Assembly (NCBI GenBank): GCA_016712405.1
Contig: JADJRD010000003.1
Coordinates: 486,501 to 550,500 of the forward strand
Length of the DNA stretch: 64,000 nt
Source: Cellvibrio sp.
GTDB lineage: Bacteria; Pseudomonadota; Gammaproteobacteria; Pseudomonadales; Cellvibrionaceae
Direction: 5' to 3'
Part shown: in pieces, positions 8,644 through 17,385 of the stretch
Layout: the number at the start of each line of letters is the position of its first letter
Numbering within the stretch: the first letter of the stretch is position 1
The notes under the pieces: generated by a model
The model's input: only the letters and a program-made list of their open reading frames with translations
Databases searched by the model: none
What the model was told of the DNA's origin: nothing
Program-made: the position numbers and the translations under genes

Positions 8644-9675
8644 TTACTCTATTTGCCACTGCAAGGTTTCGCCAGCACGTAAGGGTACTAGCTGAGCATC
8701 AGCAAAAGCTAGAGATTCCGGTGCTTGCCAAGGTTTTTTTATCAGGGTGATCTTGTCCTGATTGCGCGGCAAGCCATAAAAGTCGGCGCCAAAATGACTG
8801 GCGAAACCTTCCAGTTTGTCCAGCGCATTGGCAGCTTCAAAGGCTTCAGCATAAAGCTCGATGGCAGCATAAGCGGTGTAACTGCCGGCGCAGCCACAGG
8901 CGGCTTCTTTTTTATCTTTGCTGTGTGGCGCTGAATCGGTACCCAAAAAGAATTTCGGATTGCCGCTAATGGCGGCTTTAATCAAGGCTTCTTGATGTGT
9001 GCTGCGTTTCAGAATCGGCAAGCAGTAATAGTGAGGGCGAATCCCGCCTGCCAACATGTGGTTGCGATTGTAAAGCAGGTGGTGTGCTGTAATGGTGGCC
9101 GCAACGTTGGATGAGCTTTCGGCGACGAATTCGGCTGCATCCTGTGTGGTGATATGTTCCAACACCATATTTAGTTCAGGAAATGTTGCGGTCAGCGGTT
9201 TCAAGTTGCGGTCGATAAATACCTTCTCGCGATCAAAAATATCAATCGCCGAATCAGTCACTTCACCATGCAACAAAAAGTGCATGCCCTCTTTTTGCAT
9301 GGCTTCCAATACCGGGTAGATTTTTTTCAGATCCGTCACACCTGAGTCTGAATTGGTGGTTGCACCTGCTGGATATAATTTGCAAGCCACAACACCCGTG
9401 GCTTTGGCTTTGGCGATTTCCGCCGGGTCGGTATTGTCAGTGAGATAGAGCACCATCAAAGGTTCAAATGAGTTACCCGCAGGGCGTGCTGCCAGAATAC
9501 GATTTTTATAGGCCAATGCCTGTTCAGTGTTCATAACCGGCGGAACTAGATTTGGCATCACAATCGCGCGGGCAAACTGTTTGGCGGCGTCGCCAACGGT
9601 GCGAGTGAGTGAGGCGCCATCGCGCAGGTGAATATGCCAGTCATCAGGGCGGGTGATAGTGATTTGCTGGGGCAT
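8644..9675 (-). CDS. pyrC: Dihydroorotase
   Basis: This enzyme converts carbamoyl-aspartate to dihydroorotate in pyrimidine synthesis. The binuclear zinc site is visible: H14 and H16 in DDWHIHLRDG, the carbamylated lysine K99 in ACKLYPAGATTNSD, the HGE and EHITT histidines, and the aspartate in LGTDSAPH. The start is ATG 9675, giving 343 residues, close to the Escherichia coli enzyme. The frame stays open 29 codons further upstream, but the extra residues are not PyrC-like. It is upstream of rnt and probably leads that operon. Confidence 0.95.
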   Translation of the reverse strand: MPQQITITRPDDWHIHLRDGASLTRTVGDAAKQFARAIVMPNLVPPVMNTEQALAYKNRILAARPAGNSFEPLMVLYLTDNTDPAEIAKAKATGVVACKLYPAGATTNSDSGVTDLKKIYPVLEAMQKEGMHFLLHGEVTDSAIDIFDREKVFIDRNLKPLTATFPELNMVLEHITTQDAAEFVAESSSNVAATITAHHLLYNRNHMLAGGIRPHYYCLPILKRSTHQEALIKAAISGNPKFFLGTDSAPHSKDKKEAACGCAGSYTAYAAIELYAEAFEAANALDKLEGFASHFGADFYGLPRNQDKITLIKKPWQAPESLAFADAQLVPLRAGETLQWQIE

Positions 9676-9760
9676 GCTTATCTCGAACATCAGGAATGGA
9701 TTGGGGTTGCGCATGCTAACAAAGATTTGAAGAATCCAGAATAAACAATTAGTCTTTGCC

Positions 9761-9833
9761 ACCGTAGAGACGCAATATCTTGCGTCTTGATATTTTGGTC
9801 AAACCAAAGACGCAAAATGTTGCGTCTCTACGG
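9761..9833. repeat. Inverted pair of REP sequences (REPIN-like)
   Basis: Two copies of a 24-base REP (GTAGAGACGCAATATCTTGC and variants) lie in opposite orientation: 9764-9787 on the plus strand and 9808-9831 reversed. The pair is bounded by ACCGTAGAG and CTCTACGGT. Each copy is itself a small palindrome (AGACGCAA/TTGCGTCT). The arrangement matches REPIN doublets that are mobilised by REP-associated transposases. It lies between the divergent pyrC and the transposase. Confidence 0.8.
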
Positions 9834-9864
9834 TTGAATGGATCTACAAAATTGGATAAATAAA

Positions 9865-9888
9865 AGACGCAAAATATTGCGTCTCTAC
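9865..9888 (-). repeat. Single REP copy upstream of the transposase
   Basis: A further reversed copy of the same REP (AGACGCAAAATATTGCGTCT plus CTAC) lies 17 bases before the transposase ATG. It may fold over the transposase promoter or leader. Confidence 0.75.
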
Positions 9889-9905
9889 GTTAAGGATGGT
9901 GGAGA

Positions 9906-10466
9906 ATGGACAGGTTTAATGATCGTTATCGTGTGGCATCAGCACGGTTGTCATCTTGGAATTATTCTTGGAATGCGGCATATTTTGTGACTATTTGTAC
10001 AAAAGATCGTGAATGTTATTTTGGCCAAATTGATAACCAAATATTGCGTTTGAATTCTCTCGGCATTATGGCTGGGCATTGCTGGAATCAAATACCTCAT
10101 CACTTTCCCTTTGTAAAGCTGGGTCAATTTATTGTCATGCCAAATCATGTGCATGGAATTATTGTTATTGATAAAAATTCCCCATCTGTAGAGACGCAAT
10201 ATTTTGCGTCTGATTGTGCAATTTCCAAAACGCAAGACCAGCAATCGAAGAATAAATTTGGTCCTCAGTCTGGAAATTTGGCATCCGTTATACGTGGTTT
10301 TAAAATTGGTGTGACTAAAGCCGCCAGAGAATTAAATAAAACTTTCTTTTGGCAGTCGAGATTTCATGATCATATTGTTCGTGATGGTGATTCATGGAAT
10401 AGAATTGCAGACTATATAGAAAATAACCCTACAATTTGGGATCAGGATGTGTTGTACAAATCGTAG
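9906..10466 (+). CDS. REP-associated tyrosine transposase (RAYT)
   Basis: A single-domain Y1 HUH transposase of the IS200/IS605-related RAYT class that recognises and mobilises REP/REPIN hairpins. The HUH motif is H81-x-H83 in VMPNHVHGI and the catalytic tyrosine is Y170 in ADYIENNP. It is 186 residues long. Multiple REPs flank it at 9761-9888 and 10463-10486. A REP copy also lies inside the gene (10188-10211), encoding residues about 95-102 (VETQYFAS), and its stop codon is part of the downstream REP. It sits between pyrC and motY, neighbours in pseudomonads, so it is an insertion into a conserved locus. It looks intact. Confidence 0.88.
   Translation: MDRFNDRYRVASARLSSWNYSWNAAYFVTICTKDRECYFGQIDNQILRLNSLGIMAGHCWNQIPHHFPFVKLGQFIVMPNHVHGIIVIDKNSPSVETQYFASDCAISKTQDQQSKNKFGPQSGNLASVIRGFKIGVTKAARELNKTFFWQSRFHDHIVRDGDSWNRIADYIENNPTIWDQDVLYKS
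10188..10211 (+). repeat. REP copy inside the RAYT coding sequence
   Basis: GTAGAGACGCAATATTTTGC plus GTCT, identical over 24 bases to the copy at 10463-10486, lies in frame within the transposase gene and adds no stop. The match continues for about five more bases (GATTG), suggesting duplication of a slightly longer unit. It falls in the variable region between the HUH motif and the C-terminal helix. Confidence 0.85.
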
Positions 10467-10486
10467 AGACGCAATATTTTGCGTCT
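10463..10486 (+). repeat. REP copy forming the RAYT stop codon
   Basis: This REP begins at 10463, and its TAG at 10464-10466 is the transposase stop codon. The last residues of the protein therefore depend on where the REP sits. It is the downstream member of the REP set around the transposase. Confidence 0.85.
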
Positions 10487-10569
10487 GATTGCACTATCTC
10501 TAGGTTGAATGTGGCGGTAGAGCAATTCATTGACCATACTGTATCCACTAAGGTATTGAGTCAGCCAAT

Positions 10570-11634
10570 GTGTTTGTATTTCTGAGAAAATTATCATTCA
10601 TTCTTTTGCTGCCAGCTGTTTCCCAAGCTCAGGTCTTTTCAACTTCTGTCACTGAATCTCGCTGGGTTGTGGAATCGGGAGCTTTTGGTTGTCAGCTGTC
10701 GCACAAGATCGACGGGTTTGGGGTTTGGTCAATGAGTCGTAAAACAACGCAATCTGAAATTGCCCAGTTAACAATAGATCTCACGCAAACCGCGAAAAAA
10801 AACATTCACTTGTCATCGGGTAGTTATAAAGTCATAACAGCCCCTGCCGCTTGGAAGCAACAGCAAGTGTCCGTCAAATTGGGTGAATTAACCCTCACCA
10901 AGTCAGATGCTGACTTGGTCTTTTCGGCACCGGTGTTACCCAGTGTTCTAACCACATTGGAAACCTCAACTGCGGTAATGCTTGTCTCGCCTGATGCAAA
11001 ACCCTTGCGTGTGCAATTACAACCTTATCAATTTAAAGATGCTTACAAACAATATAAATCTTGTGTTGCTCAGCTGATTCCATTCACTTTTGAGCAGATC
11101 ACTCGCAACACTTTGTATTATCAAACGGAAGAAAAAGAATTATCAGCCGGCAATAAAGCCATTCTCGACAAAATTGTGCGCTACATGAAAGCCGATCCTA
11201 ATCGTATTCTCGGCGTGTTGATTGATGGACACAGCGATGCACAAGCAGAGATTGCTACGGCAGAAAGCCTTGCCAAAAATCAGGCAGATTGGGTTGCTGC
11301 TTATTTGAAAGAAAAAGGTATAGGTGAAGATAAAATTGTGGTGCGTTCGCATGCCGACAAGTATCCGGTAGCCAATAATGTTTTAGCAAAAGACAGGGCT
11401 AAAAATCGCCGCGTAACCGTGCGTTTGGAAGATGAAGCCATTCGCCAGAAAAATGCGGAAAAAATTGCTGAATTAAAAAAACAGGCAGAAGAAAAAGCCG
11501 CTGCTGCATCTGCTGCCGCTTCATCTGTTGCTCCGCCTCCTGAATTGGGTGATAAATTGCCGATTGAACTGGAGCTGGAAAAAATGGTAGAAGGGCAGGA
11601 TTTGGAGAAGCCTTCGCCGAGTGAAATGCCCTAA
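10570..11634 (+). CDS. motY: MotY-like OmpA-family protein
   Basis: A 354-residue secreted protein with an N-terminal signal peptide ending near AVSQA. An N-terminal beta domain like that of MotY, the T-ring protein of sodium-type flagellar motors, is followed by a C-terminal OmpA peptidoglycan-binding domain (about residues 190-285: VLIDGHSDAQ, and AKNRRVTVRL). A charged, alanine-rich tail follows. The start is a GTG at 10570, because an in-frame stop lies at 10549-10551 and no ATG is available. The rnt-pyrC-motY neighbourhood, as in Pseudomonas aeruginosa, supports MotY over a generic OmpA protein. Confidence 0.78.
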   Translation: MFVFLRKLSFILLLPAVSQAQVFSTSVTESRWVVESGAFGCQLSHKIDGFGVWSMSRKTTQSEIAQLTIDLTQTAKKNIHLSSGSYKVITAPAAWKQQQVSVKLGELTLTKSDADLVFSAPVLPSVLTTLETSTAVMLVSPDAKPLRVQLQPYQFKDAYKQYKSCVAQLIPFTFEQITRNTLYYQTEEKELSAGNKAILDKIVRYMKADPNRILGVLIDGHSDAQAEIATAESLAKNQADWVAAYLKEKGIGEDKIVVRSHADKYPVANNVLAKDRAKNRRVTVRLEDEAIRQKNAEKIAELKKQAEEKAAAASAAASSVAPPPELGDKLPIELELEKMVEGQDLEKPSPSEMP

Positions 11635-11642
11635 ATAAACTT

Positions 11643-11767
11643 CCCCCCTCTCCCTAACCCTCTCCCACAAGGGGCGAGGGGACAGTAAGTGCCAATTGTC
11701 TTGGGTACTTGAAGCGAAGTGCGATCTGCTCCCTCTCCCTTGATGAGAGAGGGCTGGGGAGAGGGTG
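11643..11767. repeat. Dispersed GC-rich palindromic repeat, copy 1
   Basis: Two C-rich/G-rich arms (CCCTCTCCC..., ...GGGAGAGGG) surround a core that includes GCGATCTGCTCCCTCTCCC. The same architecture recurs at 14681-14838, 18897-19001, 41460-41577, 49566-49648, 51606-51688 and 60962-61140, always between genes. It is probably a non-autonomous mobile or MITE-like element able to fold in RNA. It fills the gap between motY and the sigma factor gene. Confidence 0.75.
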
Positions 11768-11848
11768 TTGTGATTTTTTAATAATAACCAAGGATTTCCC
11801 ACATCATGTCGTCTTACCCCCAGTTATTCATCTCAATTGAGAATCTGA

Positions 11849-12424
11849 ATGGATGAATCCGAACTAATTCGTCGCGCGCAAGCGGGGAATGCTGATGCCT
11901 TTGAGTCTCTTCTGGAGACCCGCTACGACACGCTCTATAAATTTGCGTTTAAATGGTGTGGCAATAAATCGGATGCGGAAGATGTGGCGCAGCTCGCCTG
12001 TATAAAATTGGCGGGATCGATTTCGCAATTCCGATTTGAATCACAATTCAGTTCCTGGTTGTACCGATTAGTCATTAACTGCGCTAAGGATTGGCAAAAG
12101 AGTCAGGCGCGTCATCAAGGAAAAAATATTGATGACATTCATCAAACTGGCAATGAAGAAGAGAAAGAAGGTCATGAAAATCTAGCCAATACAAATCCCG
12201 CGGAGAACAGGATTTATCTGCAACAAATTTTACAACTGCTGAATACTATGGCCGATGGATTCAAAGAAACGGCTCTGCTGGTACACGCAGAGGGATTGAA
12301 CCATGCCGAAGCAGCAGAGGTGCTGGGTGTTAAAGAATCGACTATTTCCTGGCGATTACATGAAATGCGCAAGCAGTTACAAGTATTGGGTTTATCGTCA
12401 ACCCTTAATGAGGTGCGATCATGA
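11849..12424 (+). CDS. ECF-type RNA polymerase sigma factor
   Basis: A 191-residue sigma-70 family factor. Region 2 is visible as FAFKWCGNKSDAEDVAQLAC followed by FSSWLYRLVINCAKDW. Region 4 is the helix-turn-helix LNHAEAAEVLGVKESTISWR. Its stop overlaps the ATG of the next gene (ATGA), a translational coupling typical of a sigma factor and its membrane partner. It probably directs transcription of a small regulon controlled by the downstream VWA protein. No specific subfamily could be assigned by eye. Confidence 0.88.
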   Translation: MDESELIRRAQAGNADAFESLLETRYDTLYKFAFKWCGNKSDAEDVAQLACIKLAGSISQFRFESQFSSWLYRLVINCAKDWQKSQARHQGKNIDDIHQTGNEEEKEGHENLANTNPAENRIYLQQILQLLNTMADGFKETALLVHAEGLNHAEAAEVLGVKESTISWRLHEMRKQLQVLGLSSTLNEVRS

Positions 12425-14676
12425 AAGATGATGATCAAAAAGTTGATGATTTAATCGACTCGTTAAAACAATCGGCTCCGGCAGCCGATGTGAGTGCTAA
12501 AAAACGCGCTATTGCTTTGGCCATGGCAGAATTCGATCGCGCGAAAAATCAGGCAAGCACTAGCACAGCAGAAATTATTGAAAAAAAATCATTTTCTTTC
12601 CAAGGATTTTTAACCTGGTGTCGTCTTAGGGGCAGTAACCCACAAAGTCCCCATAGGAGCGATACCATGAAAATGCCATCCAAAAAAATGTTTATCGGCG
12701 GTTTAGCTACCGCCAGCGTTGCTGTTGTTGGTTTGATTATGTTGCAAAATCCCAATAGCCCTTTTATTGACCCACAACCAACATCGTTGGTGATTGAAGA
12801 AGATTATGTGGCACCTGAAACTCAGGCTTCGCCAACAGTTGTGACTGAGGTAAAAGGCGATGTACAAAGTGATGAAATGGTTGTTCCGGGAATTAGGGAA
12901 CAAATAGCAAAAGCAGATGTGAAACGAAGTTCAAGCCAAGTAGTTGATGACTCAGAAGAAGTGGTTGTTGCTGAAAAACCAGCAATGACTCGAGAGGAGT
13001 TTGATGGACGCATGGCAGAATTGTTAAAAGAGCAAAAATCTAAATCTTCCGAAAAGAAATTAGCTGATCAGTGGATACGTCATGAAGCAAAACAAAAATC
13101 ACAGGTAGATGAAATTGAAAAAGAGCTTGCCATAAACAATTCTGTTGAAGAAGTGGTTGTCACTAGTGCAGATAAAACCGCAGCCAAACCAGCCTTGGCA
13201 TCAGCACCACAACCTATGGTTGCAGGTGTGGTTGCGCCCAGCGATATATCCCAATCAAAACCAGAAGAATTCCGCGATAGATTTGAAGAGTTTAAAGATA
13301 ATTCGGTGAAAGCGGTTGCTGAAGAACCTGTCTCAACTTTTTCAATTGATGTCGATACTGCTTCTTATAGTTTTGTGCGTCGCATGTTGAATAGTGGTCA
13401 ATTACCCGCGAAAGATGCGGTGCGCAGCGAAGAATTGATTAATTATTTTGATTATCACTACCCGTTGTCATCCGGCCGTAAAACACCTTTCACCACTACA
13501 GTGAATCTGTTGAATTCACCTTGGAAAAAAGGCAACAAATTAATTCATGTAGCGATTCAAGGCTATCAATTACCCGCCAAAGAAATTCCACAAAGTAATT
13601 TGGTGTTTTTATTGGATGTTTCCGGTTCTATGGATGAGCCCGATAAACTGCCGCTGGTAAAACAATCCATGGGTTTATTGCTGGATACCTTGCGCCCAGA
13701 CGACACCATATCGATTGTGGTTTATGCGGGTGCAGCAGGAACCGTATTGGAACCCACCAAAGCCAAAGATAAATCCAAAATTTTAGCAGCACTGAATAAT
13801 TTGCAAGCGGGCGGTAGCACAGCAGGTGCAGAAGGAATTGAATTGGCTTATCAATTGGCAGAAGCGAATTTTAATCCTAAAGGTGTGAATCGCATTTTGT
13901 TGGCAACCGATGGCGATTTTAATGTGGGTCAAACTGACGACTCTGCTTTACAGGATTTGGTTGAACGTAAACGCGATAAAGGTATCTTTTTATCAGTGTT
14001 AGGTTTTGGTCAAGGTAATTATCAAGATCAAATGATGCAAACCTTGGCACAAAACGGCAATGGCACAGCGGCCTATATCGACACCTTAAGTGAAGCGCAA
14101 AAAGTATTGGTCACTGAAGCCACCAGCAATTTATTCCCTATTGCCAAAGATGTGAAAATTCAGGTGGAATTTAATCCCAATACTGTTTCCGAATATCGTT
14201 TAATCGGTTATGAAACACGCGCGCTGAATCGTGAAGATTTTTCTAACGATAAAATAGATGCCGGTGAAATTGGTGCAGGTCAACGAGTGACTGCTATTTA
14301 CGAAATTACACCCAAAGGTGAAAAAGGTTTGCTTGAACCTAGTCGTTATCAGGCCAGCTCGGCTGCGTCAGATAAACAAATCAGTGAATATGCTTTTGTA
14401 CGTCTGCGTTATAAATTACCGAAAGAAGATAAATCTACTTTGGTTGAAACACCCGTATTGGTAAAAGCAAAAGAATCTAATGCGGCTGTACAATCAGAAG
14501 TGAAATTTGGTGTTGCGGTTGCCGGTTTTGCACAACTACTTCGCGGCGGACAATTTATGGAAGATTTTTCTTACGATGATGTCATTAAACTCGCGCAAGA
14601 AAATAAAGGTGCGGATGAATATGGTTATCGCAATGAGTTTATTCAGTTGGTGAGAAAGGCGAAGATTGCGAAGTGA
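12421..14676 (+). CDS. Membrane-anchored von Willebrand factor A protein (YfbK-like)
   Basis: A 751-residue protein. Residues 1-80 form a short cytoplasmic segment, a membrane segment lies at about 95-112 (FIGGLATASVAVVGLIML), and a low-complexity acidic linker follows. Then come a VWA-associated N-terminal domain (about 310-390), a VWA domain with the MIDAS motif DVSGSMDEPDK near residue 399, and a C-terminal DUF3520-like region. The first 80 residues could act as the anti-sigma part, because the gene is translationally coupled to the ECF sigma gene. This is the usual sigma/YfbK-type pair; the signal it senses is unknown. Confidence 0.82.
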   Translation: MKDDDQKVDDLIDSLKQSAPAADVSAKKRAIALAMAEFDRAKNQASTSTAEIIEKKSFSFQGFLTWCRLRGSNPQSPHRSDTMKMPSKKMFIGGLATASVAVVGLIMLQNPNSPFIDPQPTSLVIEEDYVAPETQASPTVVTEVKGDVQSDEMVVPGIREQIAKADVKRSSSQVVDDSEEVVVAEKPAMTREEFDGRMAELLKEQKSKSSEKKLADQWIRHEAKQKSQVDEIEKELAINNSVEEVVVTSADKTAAKPALASAPQPMVAGVVAPSDISQSKPEEFRDRFEEFKDNSVKAVAEEPVSTFSIDVDTASYSFVRRMLNSGQLPAKDAVRSEELINYFDYHYPLSSGRKTPFTTTVNLLNSPWKKGNKLIHVAIQGYQLPAKEIPQSNLVFLLDVSGSMDEPDKLPLVKQSMGLLLDTLRPDDTISIVVYAGAAGTVLEPTKAKDKSKILAALNNLQAGGSTAGAEGIELAYQLAEANFNPKGVNRILLATDGDFNVGQTDDSALQDLVERKRDKGIFLSVLGFGQGNYQDQMMQTLAQNGNGTAAYIDTLSEAQKVLVTEATSNLFPIAKDVKIQVEFNPNTVSEYRLIGYETRALNREDFSNDKIDAGEIGAGQRVTAIYEITPKGEKGLLEPSRYQASSAASDKQISEYAFVRLRYKLPKEDKSTLVETPVLVKAKESNAAVQSEVKFGVAVAGFAQLLRGGQFMEDFSYDDVIKLAQENKGADEYGYRNEFIQLVRKAKIAK

Positions 14677-14680
14677 TTGG

Positions 14681-14838
14681 TTCCCCCTCTCCCCTGCCCC
14701 TCTCCCACAAGGGGAGAGGGGAATTGGTTCTGTTTTATATTTTATTTCAATTCAAATTTGTTCAAATCTTTCGAGTTGTTTGTAAGAGCGATAATCTGCT
14801 CCCTCTCCCTTGATGGGAGAGGGCTGGGGGAGAGGGTG
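14681..14838. repeat. Dispersed GC-rich palindromic repeat, copy 2
   Basis: Arms of CCCTCTCCC and GGGAGAGGG type surround a core with AATCTGCTCCCTCTCCC, closely similar to the copy at 11643-11767. It fills the space between the convergent VWA gene and the PhoX-like gene and could serve as a terminator for both. Confidence 0.75.
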
Positions 14839-14844
14839 TTCTGA

Positions 14845-16275
14845 TTAGCTTAATTTTACCTTCGGCCAAGGCCCCTGAATCGCAATCGTATACCCCGGAT
14901 GTTGAATATTCACAAATAGGGTATTTCCATCTGGTGAAAAACATGCGCCACAAAATTCACCTTGTTGTTTATCAGCATTCATTGCCAAGGTGTAAATTTT
15001 TCCTTCAGGTGTCATACCGCGCAAATAATTGATTTGATCCTTTGCTCCTGAATAACTGTCTTCACAAATTAAAATATCGCCCCAGGGCGCCACGGTTAAA
15101 TTATCACTGGCTTCCATATAAGCGCGATCTATTGATTCATAAATTAATTGCAGGCTGCCCGGATTTTTTACTTCATCTTTTGTCCCTTCAAACGGGCTTG
15201 GAATGTATTGCCAGATTTGTCCCAATTCGGCATTTCCACCGGTCGTTGCAGCAAAATAAAAAGATTTTTGTCTGCCCTGTTTGGCAAAAACCAAACCTTC
15301 CCCGCGTTCAAAAATTGCTGCGCCCTGATTATGCCCGCGACGATTTAAGTCGCCATTAGGCGATCGCACTTCATCCAGATCAATCCATTCGGTGGCTAAT
15401 TTATCTTGATAACCGATGATTTTTTTGGAAGATTTTTTGTTGCGTGTATCCGCACTTATCCAATCTTTAATGGCCAGCGCTTGTAGTTTTCCACCGGCCG
15501 ATAATTGCCCAGGTTTGTTTGGAATAAAACGATAGAAAAGGCCGTCTGCCAAATCTTCTGTCATATAAATAATGCCGGTTTGTTCATCCACAGCGCAGGC
15601 TTCGTGGACAAAACGTCCCATATCATAAAGTGGTTCGGCTTTGTGTAATCCACTCAGGGTTGCGGGTACTTCAAAAACATAACCATGATCTTTGTTGAAA
15701 CCTTGTTTTTTTACGTAAATTGTTTCTTCACAGCTTAGCCAGCTACCCCATGGCGTGGCGCCACCGCTGCAGTTGCGCGAAGTGCCAATCAAACTTAAAT
15801 GGGATGACACTAATTTTTGCTGCCGAAGATCGTAAAGCAGGGTGGTGGTGCCGCCATTAGCTGGCATACCATCCTGATAAAAATCAAAGGCTTTGTCCTG
15901 GCATATTTGCAGGGCTAATTTTTTATCGCCCCCAAAAGCATCAATTTGTCCGGGCGATGAATCTTGTTCATGATTGCACACCAGAAGGCATTGATTTGGT
16001 TTTCCGGCTACAGGAAAAGCGGCCATACCATCGGGTATGCCGGGCGTGATTAATCCATCGCTCATGGCTTGACCGGTTTGGCGAATGATTTGATAACGAA
16101 AACCCGCTGGAAGGTTAAGAATTCCTTTCGGATCAGCAATCAATTTGCCGAAAGGATCAATGCCGCGTTCGGGGTCGAGTGCATAAACCTGCGCTTGGGC
16201 AGAAAGATGAAAACCGGTCATTGCCAGAGTGGCGGCAGTGGCATTGCGTAAAAAATGGCGGCGGGTGAGCTGCAT
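14845..16275 (-). CDS. PhoX-family (DUF839) Tat-exported protein
   Basis: A 476-residue protein with a twin-arginine signal (RRHFLRNATAATLAMTG, cleavage near SAQA). The mature part has the PhoX/DUF839 beta-propeller signatures: LVCNHEQD, SWLSCEETIY, YDMGRFVHEACAVD and TEDLADGLFYRF. PhoX enzymes are calcium- and iron-dependent periplasmic alkaline phosphatases, but many DUF839 members have unknown substrates. ATG 16275 is chosen, directly before the Tat motif; a GTG at 16287 is also possible. No phosphate-regulation site was identified upstream. Confidence 0.82.
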   Translation of the reverse strand: MQLTRRHFLRNATAATLAMTGFHLSAQAQVYALDPERGIDPFGKLIADPKGILNLPAGFRYQIIRQTGQAMSDGLITPGIPDGMAAFPVAGKPNQCLLVCNHEQDSSPGQIDAFGGDKKLALQICQDKAFDFYQDGMPANGGTTTLLYDLRQQKLVSSHLSLIGTSRNCSGGATPWGSWLSCEETIYVKKQGFNKDHGYVFEVPATLSGLHKAEPLYDMGRFVHEACAVDEQTGIIYMTEDLADGLFYRFIPNKPGQLSAGGKLQALAIKDWISADTRNKKSSKKIIGYQDKLATEWIDLDEVRSPNGDLNRRGHNQGAAIFERGEGLVFAKQGRQKSFYFAATTGGNAELGQIWQYIPSPFEGTKDEVKNPGSLQLIYESIDRAYMEASDNLTVAPWGDILICEDSYSGAKDQINYLRGMTPEGKIYTLAMNADKQQGEFCGACFSPDGNTLFVNIQHPGYTIAIQGPWPKVKLS

Positions 16276-16420
16276 AAAAAAATCCACAATCTTGTCATTA
16301 ATGAAAAGCCTAACACAGGTGGATTCATTCCCTATACAGAATTGTTAATTCAATATCAGGCAGAGTAAAACTATTTTTCGTTACAGGGGTTATACTTGGC
16401 TCAGATTATCAACTTGAGGC

Positions 16421-17377
16421 TTGATTATGCTGAAGTCACACAACCCTAAGCGGGATTACTTGGGTCAATTGATGAAGTTGTTAATAATCCTGATGTGTTT
16501 TTCAAATGCCCACGCTGCTCAGCTGGTGTTGGTATTTGATAATACCTTACAACCGGGCAGCAGTTTGCAAGCCCGTACACGTTCGCAAATGCTGATGCGC
16601 AATCTGGCAACCGTTGAGGTCAAACAAGCTGCTTTTTTAATTGATACCTATGGATTAGAGCCCGAAGATGAAGATCGATTGGCTCTTTATAGCAATGCAG
16701 GGCATTTATTAATTAATGCGGGACACAATGATTTGTTGTTGAACAAGAAAAATATTTATGCGATGCAGGTGAAGCTTTTGAAAGCCGATGCTCGTTTGCA
16801 AATTTACCCCTCATACAAAAAACACGTGCATTTCGATTGGCTGCATGAGGTTCAAGATCCGGTTGCGCGACAAGAGATGATTCGGTTGCTGAGTGAGCAT
16901 CAATTCAAACCGGCTTTTTCAGGAATCACAGAGTTGCGTGGAGTGGATGAATATATAGATCATCTGTATCAAAATCGAAAAAGATTAAACAAATCAGTGA
17001 ATATGCAGCAACTGCAAAAAGCCTATGTTGAATTGTTTGTGGATGATATGGAACAACAAGAGGCATACGCCAGTTTTACATTAGGTTATTCTCCAATTCA
17101 TATTTTGACATTACAAGAAAATGATTTGACAGCTTATTTTATTATTGGATTAATCGATGAGTTGAATAAAAGAGGTTGGCGGATTGTCGAAGCCGAAAAA
17201 GCCTTTGGCGATCCTGTTGCCAATACTTATGGTTTTTTTGGTTTTGCGACCAATACCTACTGGAAATCGGTAATGCCTTATATAGATGATAGTGTCAGTT
17301 ATCCTCGTGTTATTGGTGATCGACAAACCAAAGTCGATCAAGTTTTACAACAATATATTCCAGAACTTTTGCAATAG
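16421..17377 (+). CDS. Secreted polysaccharide-deacetylase-like protein, catalytic residues degenerate
   Basis: A 318-residue protein with a hydrophobic N-terminus ending HAA, probably a signal peptide; an internal start at M18 is possible. The pattern suggests a NodB-type fold: the first strand LVLVFDNTL stands where active enzymes have TFDD, AAFLID replaces the TFF strand, GHLLINAGHNDLL replaces the metal-binding NHTxxxH, and the C-terminal part (ILTLQENDLTAYFIIGLIDE, then GWRIVEAEKAFGDP) is typical of these enzymes. Both metal histidines and the second aspartate appear to be lost, so it is probably not a deacetylase. It is 8 bases before the next gene. Confidence 0.55.
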   Translation: MIMLKSHNPKRDYLGQLMKLLIILMCFSNAHAAQLVLVFDNTLQPGSSLQARTRSQMLMRNLATVEVKQAAFLIDTYGLEPEDEDRLALYSNAGHLLINAGHNDLLLNKKNIYAMQVKLLKADARLQIYPSYKKHVHFDWLHEVQDPVARQEMIRLLSEHQFKPAFSGITELRGVDEYIDHLYQNRKRLNKSVNMQQLQKAYVELFVDDMEQQEAYASFTLGYSPIHILTLQENDLTAYFIIGLIDELNKRGWRIVEAEKAFGDPVANTYGFFGFATNTYWKSVMPYIDDSVSYPRVIGDRQTKVDQVLQQYIPELLQ

Positions 17378-17385
17378 GTAACTCT

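Noticed and set aside
8644..9762. PyrC start at 9762
   Set aside because: The first 29 residues are not PyrC-like, and the conserved MPQQITITRP start lies at 9675.
9764..10486. Repeated GTAGAGACGC units as a CRISPR array
   Set aside because: Units are themselves palindromic, are in both orientations, are unevenly spaced and have a transposase between them, so they are REPs.
13141..13170. TonB-receptor-like EEVVVT stretch in the VWA protein
   Set aside because: It lies in a low-complexity linker with no plug or barrel sequence around it.
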